Source: Vermamoeba vermiformis (lineage: Eukaryota; Tubulinea; Echinamoebida). Taken from it: a DNA stretch of 64,000 nt. The stretch covers positions 1 through 64,000 of the forward strand of contig JBEWZL010000149.1 of assembly GCA_045837725.1 (NCBI GenBank). Reading direction: 5' to 3'. A program made the translations under genes and the position numbers. The notes under the pieces are model-generated. The model saw only the letters and a list, made by a program, of their open reading frames with translations, did no database searches and had not been told where the DNA came from. Shown here in pieces: positions 40,326-51,345 of this stretch (within the stretch, counting starts at the first letter, position 1; each line of letters begins with the position of its first letter).

Positions 40326-41491
40326 ATGCCCAAAAACAAGGGAAAATATGGCTGCCATTGTCGCGGCACCTGTCCAACTAACTTCTATGTGCCCGCGATG
40401 CCTACGACTTTCATAGATTCGCGAGGCCAGGACTGGCCCACAAGAAGAAAAGGCCTCAAAATTATGTGGCTTTATGACTGGTCAATATTATTAGCCCTTG
40501 CTGCTTTAATCGTCGGTCTCCGTTTCGTCAACGCACCGACTCACTGGTTCCGATTGGACGATCCAGAACTTGCGTAAGTAAATGAGAATTAACAAGGCTA
40601 TTTTCCGCTCCGCAACTAACGATAAATCACAATTAGATACCCTGATGTGCCTGAAACCTTCTCTGCCACTTCTTCTATGGCTATTTCCGTCGCTATCCCT
40701 GTGTTCTTCATTGTTATCACTCAGATCTGGATCCGTGACGCGCGATATTTCTACCACGCAATCGTTGCGTTAGCGCAAGCTCTTCGTAAGTTTAATCGAA
40801 CCAAACAATGGCATATGCATAGCTAACAATATGCGGATAGTATTGGCATTCGTGTTTGTGTCACTGCTTTGGGCCACTGTTGGTGGTCTGCGTCCTCGAT
40901 TCTACGCCGACTGCAAGCCCGACTTTAGCAAGGCAGTTCCGGGACAAGTGTACTACAACATCTCTATTTGCACAGGTCTCGGTGGTCAAGGTGGATCCAA
41001 CAACTTCGTCGGGGCCACTCCAACGGAAGGGTACGCAAACAAAACTCCGCGAAATTTCCGCAAATTTGCTAATCGAATCTTGTATCCTCAGATTTCCTAG
41101 CGGCCACGCTGCAAACGCAATCGGAGCCACACTGTTCGCCGTCATTTATTTGAACGCAGTGCTCAAGACTTACGACGGTTTCGCTCACTTCTGGAAGCTC
41201 GTGTTATCCGTTGGCATCATCTTCTTCGGAGTTTATGTCTGCTTAACGCGATGGTTGGACTTCAGACACAACCCTTGGCAAATTTTCTGGGGCATGGTCA
41301 TTGGCATTCTTGCAACTTTAATTAGCTATCGCTTGCATTATGCATCAGTTTGGGGCCCTGACAACCACATTCCTTATCACGTGCTCTGGCGACAATACTA
41401 CGCCAACAAGGGCAAGAAATTGAATGAGTCGAGAAACCCGAATGACCCTACGATGGATAACGCTAACAGCGTTGCATTGAACAATGTCTAA
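40326..41491 (+). CDS. PAP2-type lipid phosphate phosphatase (LPP/DPP1-like)
   Basis: Four exons. Six hydrophobic segments are visible ('WSILLALAALIVGLRFV', 'AISVAIPVFFIVITQIW', 'LAFVFVSLLWATVGGL', 'AIGATLFAVIYLNAVL', 'LVLSVGIIFFGVYVCL', 'IFWGMVIGILATLISY'). Phosphatase motif C2 is 'GFPSGHAA' and C3 'CLTRWLDFRHNPWQ', with the nucleophilic His and the general acid. Motif C1 (normally KxxxxxxRP) reads WATVGGLRP, with Trp where Lys is expected. The family dephosphorylates phosphatidate, lysophosphatidate and diacylglycerol pyrophosphate at membranes. The spliced junction ATPTEG|FPSGH restores C2; the unspliced frame stops. Its stop is 109 bp from that of the convergent USP gene. Confidence 0.9.
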
Positions 41492-41600
41492 ATACTATGA
41501 CTTGTAAATGTTGTAAATAACTAATTATTTAAACTAAATTATAATTATGCGAATACTTGTTATTCTAATTACATTTTATTTACTTGTTGCTTTTGTATTG

Positions 41601-44600
41601 TTAGTTGTCTATATCAACATCGACGTCCATATCGTCATCAACTAGTGGCGGGACATCAGCTTCAGTGTACTTGAGCGCTGTGTCAGTGCTTTGACTGGCA
41701 GTACTTGTGTTCGTAGGCGTTGATGAAATGTCCATTACATGTGAATTGCTCGTGCTCAGCGCGGCTTGATTGGTCGGTGCTGCTGTGTCCGTCGCAGGAG
41801 CATTGTTCGTACTTGTAGCGCCACTAGCACCCGTAGTACCACTAGTACCACTAGTACCAGTAGTTTGTTGCGTGCTCGCTGAGGTTGCACTGGTGTTCTC
41901 AGGAATAGGGTCCAAAGGTGAGTGTTCAACGTTGTCAATTTGTTTGACCAAGGCAATTTGGTCCTATTAAAATACATTAGAAAACGCTCGTGTGGTACGA
42001 AATAGTGGTCGCTCACCTTGCACTCGGTCTTCAGTCTTCGGAACATCTCTTGTGTGCGAGTCAATGCTGAGTCATAACGGTCCTCATCGAGATCTGAAAG
42101 CCATTAACAATGCATCCAGCAGTAAATCATTATCAAATGATAGTTACCCTTAATCGTGGGCAGGATCCAGTTGGCAGGCATTTCTTTCTTCACGTCGGGA
42201 TTTAACAAAGCTTCTCCAACAATCTCTAAGCGGTCGTAGACTACGAGGGTTAAATACTGCAATGAGCTACAGATATCGATGACACTTACTCTTAGTCGGG
42301 AACGAGCCTTGTTGGAATGTAACTTCGTTCAAGAACGCATCACGCAAGTGCACCAAGAACGGATCGTTTTCACTGAAAGAGTGAGTGACGCACGTGATGA
42401 GGTCGTCGAACATGTTGACAAGAACGGGCTCAAGTGGGTCTTTCAAGGCCTCAGCTTTGATGTGCTGCATGAGGTGCGGTTAGTATAATCTTCTTCAACA
42501 CAGGCTCCGAGAAGTACTTACTAAGGCAAACACTTTAATGAGGTCCAAAATGTCTGTTCGGCGAGCTTTCTCGAACTCAATAGTCTCGTTCTTCTTTTTA
42601 GCGCTGTACAGTGCCTTCAGGGCGTCTGTCCACTTCTTATCGAAGAAGGCAGTCAGAGCGTTAGAAACGAGCAAGAAGACCTGTTTGAACTTGTCGTGCT
42701 CGGACCGCAATGACTGTACAACTTTGGGGTCAAGACTCAACTCGACTGCTTGACGCATGTGTTCTTCGGGTATTTGTTGCAGTGCCAAGTTAAACGCTTT
42801 AGACTCAAGGTCTTTCTGTATTCACACGCCGTTAGCACGTGTCGCAATTAACATATGGCGAGCACTTACGTCAATACCACGCTCGAACACAATAGTCCAA
42901 TGATCTCGCACGGAACAAGCTTTCATTTGGTCGCGCATACCAATGCTCTCGAGGAAAGCGTAGAAACTACAATAGGGATTAGTTATATAGCTATGAGTAC
43001 GTGTACCAGGGTTTACCTCTTGACTCGCAGATCGCGTTCAAGGTTAGAAGTTGCAGCGTAATCAATGGCCTGCTGCACTTTGTTCTGATATCGCTCAGCC
43101 AATCGCTTGACCTTGCTCTCATCAGTGTTCTTAGTGAAGTTCTCCAAGGTCTCGCTGAATTTCTTGTTGGACTCCTCGACCTCTTTCTGTACAGCATTCC
43201 CAGTTAGACAAGCCCCCACTGTTGCTCATTATACACTTGACTTACCTTCAAATACTCGGGCATCATGGCCTCGTAATCAACGCCCTTAGCAGCCTCCTCA
43301 GCGAACTCTTTGCTCACATAAATCTATTGCGTGTTAGTGCTGATCAACGTGAAACGTATCTTTCATCGCACTTACCAAGAAATAAGCAGACACGCCAGAA
43401 TTCGAACCACCAATAGCGTCTTCAAAAACTGTCTTCTCGTCGACGTCAGAAACAAAGACGTCGTTGAACTTGCGCCACTTGTTGGCCTTAAAGTCACGCA
43501 AGTACGCCCAGTAGTGGCCCGTCGTAGCAACACCTGAGTGAATCCACACAGCGAACAACTCGTACGGTGTTTTGTTCATGTCGTCGTACGCAGTGTTGAT
43601 GTTCTTGCGGAGGATTTGAGACTCGCCTTGAAGCGCTAAACGAACAATTGTGAGGTGTTGAAAGTTAGTACGTTAACAATAGTAATCTACCTTTCAAGGA
43701 AGCAGATTCGTTGTATTGACAGTGCCTCAAGAACTCCAAGTGTGGTTGCAAATCGATGCCGTTGCCGCTCTTATTCTCAGCGGCCTTATCGCTCAAGTAA
43801 CTAATGCAGCACTCGAGTGCAGTATCCAAGGAGACTCCCTTGCCCTACAATCACGTGTCAGAAAATAAACGCATAAAAGGAGCTCTGTTACGTGTTAGTA
43901 CCTTGTAGTTCATTGAGCCAGCAATACGTTGCTCGACTTCCTTGAGCTGTTTGCGCCACTGATTGACAATCTCTCGTCGCTTGGTGGTCTCAGCACGATT
44001 TTGAATTGAGTATCGGTCCATGAACAATTCTTTCGGGAAGTCTAACGGGGCTGTAATCTTTTCATAGTCCTTCTTTTGGGCATTGAACTGCACTCTCTGA
44101 ACAAACAGCACTATTAACACGAGTACAAATACTATATGAAATAGGGCTTACACTTTGTTGGAACATCAATACAGGAGGCAATCGTTGAATCCACTTTGAC
44201 GTGTGCGCACGTGTTTTGAAGCCATTTGCGGTCGTATAATCAACCTCATCCAACAAATAACCCTCTAAACTAGCGTGCACATCTTCATAGCTCTCACCGA
44301 CAGGCAGGATCTACGTTACAATTGTTCGTTAGTGCCGTATTTTTGCATATTATCAATAGACTTACAAAGTTGGAAAACTCGGAGTCAACGCGCTGTTCGA
44401 TGATTGAACCATCAGCTTCGGTGGCATTAAAAAACTCAACGGCGTCATTATAGAACATTCTAAGACAATGTCAGTAGTAGTCTTGACTACGGCATCATGC
44501 TAGTAAGTACTTACTGTTTAGTGAATTTTCGTCGTTCAGGTGCGGCGCTTTCTTCCGGAGAAACCAATTCTAAAGCCTTTTCAATTCGTTGCAAAAACAA

Positions 44601-45860
44601 ATCGCTGAATTCTGTGTATTTCAAATCATCATTAGCTCAGCTTAAAAATTTAATACTAATAAACTACTTACCTGACACGTCTTCTTGAGCACCAATTTTA
44701 ACGATATTTCCGTTGTTGTCAACGATGCTCTTCAAAAAGTTCGACGGATCGACCCACTTTTGGTTCGTGCGAATCAAATTACCAAACAGTCTTTGCAATT
44801 CTTTCATGACTACAAATTTGGTTATTCATTTGCTCAACAAAAATTAGTGAACGAACTTACAGTTCTTAGTATCGTTATCTTTGTTATCAGGACCTTCTAA
44901 TTTTTGTATCGGGTACGATAATATAGTTTTGCAAATTTGAGGAGTAAACAAGTAGGTCTGAATGAACGAGTTGAAATAGCACGTGTTTCCAACATTCTGA
45001 ATACCAGCCGGACTATTGAATTGTTAGTTATATATAATGGTGCTATTAGTGTAGGTCTTACACTCCCTCTTCTCGTTGTCTCTTAGTCGGATCTTGGTTT
45101 ACAATTTGATAAACATCAGGAGTAGTCGATTGAATTGACGCTGAAATTGCTTTTTGCAATTGAGCATCCTCCTATAATAATAACGATGATAAAGTAGGAA
45201 TTAAAGGGATTTTTCTGAATTTTTGCGTACAGCTGAAAGGCCCGGGATCTCGGCAATGCCTGCATCAACTTCCATTTGGTTGGATTGGCGACTTAAATCA
45301 AGTGCACGTTGTAAGTCTGCATCGACGCTCATTTGAATCGCTTTTTGTAAGTCTGCATCTGAAGAAGCACTGAAACGAAAATGACCGAGTGAATAAAGAT
45401 CATTCAAAATTTAATTTAAAAAAAAGCATCATTGTTTTCTAGCATACCCTGCAGGAGGCCCAGCTGCACCGGAGTCTGCGTTAATAAACAAAATTAAATT
45501 GAATTTCCACAGTAAAATTTCGTCAGATGCTTTAAATTACCTCCACGAGTGGCCTATAACGCAAAATTAATACCCAAAAAAATGTAAAAATATTGAGGAT
45601 AATTACCGGCGCTCTAGTAAGCTCATCAATACAGTTGTTAATTTCATTATTGTGCTTCTAAAAAGAATATTAGAAAAACTTTTCGTGGCCTTCATGCAAT
45701 CGTACTATTAACAACTCTCTAGCCCTTTTCTCTGACAATTGAAAGCTATCGACCAGTAGCTGAATATATCCTGGATTAGGTTCGACTTGTTTGCCCTAGC
45801 GTCTAACCATTAGATCAGAACAGCAGTGAGAACTTGACCTACCCTATCACCGACAGTCAT
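41601..45860 (-). CDS. USP25/28-like ubiquitin carboxyl-terminal hydrolase
   Basis: The ATG is at 45,858-45,860 and the TAG at 41,601; about 18 exons. N-terminal UBA-like region ('FQLSEKRARELLI', 'KHNNEINNCIDELTRAP'), then UIM-type helices ('DADLQKAIQMSVDADLQRAL'), then the Cys box 'GIQNVGNTCYFNSFIQ' and a linker 'ELQRLFGNLIRTNQKWVDP' typical of USP25/28. The His box is 'VWIHSGVATTGHYWAYLRD' with downstream 'KWRKFNDVFVSDVDE'. A long insert separates the boxes. A helical C-terminal half follows, and then a Ser/Thr/Gly-rich tail ending in DDDMDVDVDIDN. The enzyme removes ubiquitin from substrates; Cys, His and Asp/Asn positions look intact. The combined UBA-UIM-USP order matches the animal USP25/28 group. 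Confidence 0.92.
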
Positions 45861-46205
45861 TGTAGACGTGTTAAGTTTAAAAGTTGTATTGAGAAATGCT
45901 GCGTGGGAGAACGGAAATTTGGAATTGGGTTGACAGAAATCTCCGTGGCGAGAGATAAAATTAATTTGATGTCCGAAATAATAATCGAAATTAATGGGAA
46001 TAACCCATACCTTCCTTTCGCTTAGTATATTGCGTGCTGGGGTATTTATGCATTAATAGTAGAAGCGAAACGAAGCGCATCTGACACACAAAAATCTTTT
46101 TTAATTTTGTTTTTTTATTGAAGTACAAGGAACCGTCTTGAAGACGCAGTTCCATATTAGAGAAACATTTTCTATATTTGTTACAATAAAGAAAAGTTTA
46201 GCTGC
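45861..46205. other. gap between the USP and profilin genes, nothing supported
   Basis: AT-rich leader of the USP gene and 3' end of profilin (AATAAAG near 46,190 on plus, T-rich at 46,100). No gene, RNA or repeat was seen. Confidence 0.5.
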
Positions 46206-46897
46206 TTAGTAACCTTGTTCGATCAAGTAGTCAGCCAACTTCTCGACGGTGTTGGCGCATTGACCGGGTTGAATCTTATCGTTGTAAACACCAACGAGGA
46301 CGGCCTTGCCAGTCTTGACGCAAACAATACCAGCGGCACCCTAATTAAAAGAGAATCTTTTTTTAGCAAATTGTTTTTCGAGATGAAGCTAGATTTAAAT
46401 TAAATGGAAAAAATATTTAATTCAATTTTGAGCAATAATTACCTTCTTGCCGTAGACGGAGCGCTCGTCAGCACGGAGAGTGATGTAGTGAACACCACCA
46501 ACGTTGAAGCCAGAGGCACGAATACCGTTGGCATCCTTGAAGGCAGCAACAAGGGTCTTAATTTCGGGGGCTTGGACCTACGAGGTAAATTCCGTTAGTA
46601 TGTTATGTTTTTCAAAATATCAAGCGAGTAAAAGGCAGAAATTAAAGTTAAATTTCAGGATACTCGAGATGAAAAAATAATGGCAAAACTTTCAATTCGA
46701 CGCGAGTTTAGGAAAGCTGAATTTACTGCGCTCGCGATAATTGAAATAAAAAGGTTCGTGGCTCGTAAATGTGTGTTCAAACTTACGGTCAAACCGGGAG
46801 TAGCAGCCCAAACACCACCTTCTTGGCCGAGGATGGCTCCTTGAGTAACAGTCTTGGTGCCAACCAAGTTGTTATCGACGTATGCTTGCCAGCTCAT
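46206..46897 (-). CDS. PFN: profilin
   Basis: The ATG is at 46,895-46,897 and the TAA at 46,206-46,208; three exons, about 126 residues, the normal length. It starts MSWQAYVDNNLVGT, the profilin signature, followed by 'AILGQEGGVWAATPG', 'FKDANGIRASGFNVGGVHY', 'KKGAAGIVCVKTGKAVLVG' and ends 'KLADYLIEQGY'. Profilin binds G-actin, promotes nucleotide exchange and delivers actin to proline-rich nucleators; the aromatic N- and C-terminal residues that form the poly-proline site (Trp3, Tyr6, final Tyr) are present. High confidence. Confidence 0.97.
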
Positions 46898-47333
46898 TGT
46901 TGTTGTGTGTTAGATTGAAGTTTAGGGTTTGTAAAATTAGAAAGTCAAAAACCAAAAAAAATCTTTGTCTCTCGCAATCTCCTGATTTTTGCCGGTCAAA
47001 TTTCATTTTTGACGGCCAAAAGCGCAGCCAATCAGGTTCAGGCTCTAAACACGCTTCTATGTGAACTGGGAGATTTTAGTTTGTGATTGCCTATTGATAT
47101 CAACAATTAAATTTATGTACCATAGATTCGATATACAGCATTACTTTGAATTGGTTGTGGGTGGTCCAAACAATTATGAAAATTATGCCCAGGTCGCAAC
47201 CATAAAAAAAAGGTACGCTGAGGTCGACTCCGTGTGTCTACAACATGAAAATTCGGCGACGGAAACTACCGACCCGTGCCGCGAGTTGTGGCCATTTTTT
47301 TGATTACCACCCTGCATCGATAAACCACAAACA
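46898..47333. other. divergent promoter gap between profilin and the Ca2+ ATPase
   Basis: Contains a direct near-repeat of 'ttttgccggtcaaatttca' and 'ttttgacggccaaaagc' (about 46,986-47,023). No coding support for the longest open frame (47,061-47,303), which has no splice link to the ATPase. Confidence 0.4.
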
Positions 47334-50300
47334 ATGGTTGCAGATTGGAAGCCCGAAAAAACCCACGCGTTACAGGAGGTTAAGATAACGCAAACGTTTG
47401 AACTTCCTGCTCAAACTATTTCGTCCGTGATCCATTCCCGTTCTGTTGACGAATTGAAAGGGATCGGTGGACCGGATACAATAGCTGGTCTACTGCAGAC
47501 GGATCTACAACATGGCATACCCTCGGCTGAAGCGACCAACGACTATGAGGAGCGCATTCAAACGTAATTACACATTTTACCTCCAAACGTCACGTCAGAT
47601 CTATTTATTGAAAATTGTAAAATTAATTACCCGGTTCTTATTATCTAATTGTTCTTTATGGAAGCTACGGAAGGAACGTGTACCGTACGATCCCTCCCAA
47701 ATCGATCTGGTTTTTGCTTTGGGATGCCTACAAAGATGTGATCAACATTGTGTTCACCGTCGCTGCAGTTGTCTCTCTTGTTCTCGGCATTCTCATCGAC
47801 AACCACGTTATTCCTTCGAACACTGAAGATGATACTGGCCCTCAGTGGGTTGAAGGAGTCGCAATTATGGTTGTTGTGGTCATTATTGTGCTGGTCACGG
47901 TAAGCGCTTTGTATTTCATATCAAACTACAATATTGGTCTCATTTAATTTATTACAGTCTATTAACAACTGGAGTAAAGATCGCCAATTCCGAAAATTAA
48001 ATGAAGCCCGAACGGATGTGCTCGTCAAAGTTGTGCGTGGAGGATTTGATTCTGAAATACACGTGTCAAAGTTGCTTGTTGGAGATATCGCCAAGATCGA
48101 ACAAGGCGATGCGATTCCTGCTGACGGCATTTACATATCGGGATTTAATTTAGTGATGGACGAATCCAGTATCACAGGTGAATCGGATGGGGTACCGAAA
48201 TCAGAAGCCGCACCGTTTATAAGTATGACCTATCATATTGTTTCGAAGCTTGACTAATTTGGACTGTTTCCAGTTTCTGGAAGCTCGGTGACAGAAGGAT
48301 CCGGTAAAATGTTGGTTATGCAAGTCGGTTCCCGTTCAGGTATTCATTAAATTTTCATTGCATAACAAACATATTTACGATATAACCAGAATGGGGTGCT
48401 ATGATGGAGGAGCTACAGCAAGAGGAAGAGGAAACGCCGCTCCAAGAAAATTTGGAGAAACTTGCTCTCCTCATTGGTAAAATCGCTCTCATAGCTGCGT
48501 CTGTAGTATTCGTCGTACTGTTAGTATGGTGGATCGCTACCGAGGCTGCTCAGAAGCCATGGGAGTGGGGCAACATCGTTGACATCGTTGGCTTTTTCAT
48601 CGTGTCAGGCAAGTTGTTTATAAATTATTCTTCTTATCTCAGCTCTAATATTATAATATTAAATAGTCACTATTTTCGTTGTGGCCGTTCCCGAAGGTCT
48701 CCCTCTTGCCGTTACAATCAGTTTAGCGTACGACACCTCCGGCGTCAAAAAAATATTTTAAAATTAACAAATATTTATTTAGCTATTCTGTCGTGCAAAT
48801 GCTCAAAGATAATAACCTGGTCAGACATCTTGCGGCATGCGAGACGATGGGAGAGGTTACTACGATTTGCTCCGATAAAACAGGAACTCTGACACAAAAC
48901 AAAATGACAGTCGTAGAAGTAAGTGATTAAATTAAACTTAGTAGGCTCGTATTAATATTGTCGGCAGGGCTATATAAGTGACCATCAGTTCAATGCTGAA
49001 GAGCGCTTGAATTTTCCTACAAAATCGCTCGATTGGTTTGTTTCCAGCGTTGCAGTCAATTCGAAGGCTCACATCAATCGCACTGATGAAGGTGTTGCGG
49101 AGTTCATTGGCAACAAGACAGAGTGTGCATTACTTCTGTTCAACGATGACAAACTTCATTACAATTACAAAGAAATTCGTGCTGCGCACGAGGTTATTGA
49201 CTTGTAAGTTTATCTCCATTTAATGTATGAACGCCTTATTGATGTCGAATAGGTTCGACTTCTCGTCAGCGAGGAAAAGGATGACTACCGTTGCTAGACA
49301 ATCAACATCACAGGCGACAGTTCTCTTTATGAAGGGAGCACCTGAAGTGATCTTGGAACGAAGTTCGTTCTTTTATAATATGAACGGAGAGGTTCAAGAG
49401 ATGAACAACGTGCACAGGAACAAATTCCAACAAGATGTAGATAATATGGCGAACAAAGGTAAGTCCAACAAGACCTCGTTCAAAGTTTGGTTTTAACACG
49501 TCTTGCAGCACTACGTACGCTAGCCATTGCAATGAAAGAGCTTCCTAATGGCTATAGCCGAGAGGGTGTTGATCTTAACGAGCTCGAATCGAATGTAGTA
49601 CTTCTTGGCATTGTTGGCATTGAGGTAAAACCAGTCGTGTTGCTGTTACAAATACGTTTTGCTGACCTTTCTTAGGATCCTCTTCGAGACGGAGTCACGC
49701 AGTCTATTACAGAATGTAAAGGTGCTGGTATCAATGTACGCATGGTTACCGGTGATAACGTCAAAACTGCTACCGAGATCGCGACCAGATGCGGAATTTT
49801 AACCGCTGAAGGTCTCGTGCTCGAAGGCCCTGAGTTTGAAAAGATGACAGATCAAGAACTAGAGGAGTTGTTACCTCGTCTACAAGTTCTTGCAAGATCA
49901 AGACCCCATGATAAACTTCGATTAGTCCAACTGTAAGTCACATCCAAGTCGGAGTAGTGGAATTGGCTTACTAATCTTTCATTAGTCTCAAAGCAGCTGG
50001 TGAGATCGTCGCGGTGACCGGCGATGGTACCAACGATGCACTAGCGTTGAATGAAGCAAATATTGGCCTAGCGATGGGTATCGCGGGTTCTTCTGTGGCC
50101 AAAGAAGCAGCCGACATTATCATTTTGGATGATAACTTCCTCTCAATCGTTAAAGCCGTTCTATGGGGCAGGTCTATCTACAACAATATTCAAAAGTTTT
50201 TACAGTTCCAGTTGACTGTGAACTTGGTACGTGCGATCTGGATGTGACTTTGACTCGATACTCATCTTCGCTATTATTAGTCTGCTTTAGTTGTTGCTGT

Positions 50301-51071
50301 AGTTGCTGCGTTATCGAATTACGGAACTCCCTTGAAGGCTCTACAGCTCTTATGGGTCAACATGATTATGGACACTCTGGCTTCGTTAGCATTGTGCACT
50401 GAACGTCCGAATCCAGAGTTGTTGAATCAAAAACCATTCGGGTATGAATATAACCGTACTATAATGAGCACGAATTAATAGTGTCGTATTTAGCAAGGAC
50501 GGTTTGTTGTCTCGACGACTGTTGCGTAACGTTTTGTGCCAAGGACTTTATCAAATCACGGTACTATTGATAATCCTTTATGCTGGTGATGCGATTTGGC
50601 ATTTCAGTGTAAGTGCTGGGCTAGTTACCCATTGATATGACTAACGGTTGTGCACCTCAGAGCTACGGAGAGTGGGGCGTTGGAAATCCACGAGCAAGCT
50701 TGCACTACACTTTCTTGTTCAATACCTTCGTGTTCTTCCAAATATTCAACTTGTTGAACGCACGAAGAATTGGTGACGGTACGTAACGGCAGCCCTCGCG
50801 GAGTCTGATCTAATCTGGGTTTTTTTCTGCAGAGAAAAATGTTTTTGCTGGCATTACCAAGGACTGGGTCTTCTCTGCTATCCTCGTGGGCATTATTATC
50901 GTCCAAGTTCTCGTTGTTTCTTTCGGTGGTTTCGTGTTTATGACGAAGAGCTTGCCGTGGGATCTCTGGTTAATATCTATTGGAGTTGGTGCTATCTCCT
51001 TGCCCCTGAGATATTTATTCAACCTGATTCCGTTGTCTAGAACATCGGCACGCGCCTATAGCCGACTCTAG
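47334..51071 (+). CDS. plasma-membrane/vacuolar-type Ca2+-transporting P-type ATPase (P2B)
   Basis: About 13 exons. It pumps Ca2+ out of the cytosol at the cost of ATP. All P-type motifs are present: '[15 protein letters not shown]' (TM4 ion site), '[17 protein letters not shown]' with the phosphorylated Asp, '[12 protein letters not shown]', '[18 protein letters not shown]', '[19 protein letters not shown]' and '[19 protein letters not shown]'. TM1-2 region: '[16 protein letters not shown]' and '[17 protein letters not shown]'. The order and the PEGLPLAVT motif are those of PMCA/PMC1/ACA pumps. The start has only about 75 residues before the first cytosolic motif, and the protein stops right after the last membrane helix ('[11 protein letters not shown]'), so the long calmodulin-binding tail of animal PMCAs is missing. 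Confidence 0.93.
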
Positions 51072-51345
51072 GATCGCTAGCGAATCTGCAATAAAAAGTT
51101 CGTACAGTGTTTCAGCGATTTCATCACGACTGCAGTCCTTAGTAATATTGCTTCTTCCTCCACTTGTGAAGAAAAATATTTTTTTTAGCAACGCATAAAA
51201 TGTTATTATTATTATTGTTAATAAGACGCACAGGATTGGTGGGTATTTTTGTCTCGGCGAAATCTCGTCGTTATTAAGCGAAAACCAATTTACCTCAAGG
51301 CTACACTCACTCTTTTGTTTCTGGCCTGTAGTCCACAATACCACT

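Noticed and set aside
45780-45850. tRNA-like D-arm sequence (TCTAATGGTTAGA) in the first intron of the USP gene
   Set aside because: No acceptor stem, anticodon arm or T-arm can be placed around it. It is explained as an intron branch and acceptor region.
47061-47303. 80-residue open frame upstream of the Ca2+ ATPase
   Set aside because: No splice site joins it in phase to the ATPase, its composition is not protein-like, and the ATPase has a good start at 47,334.
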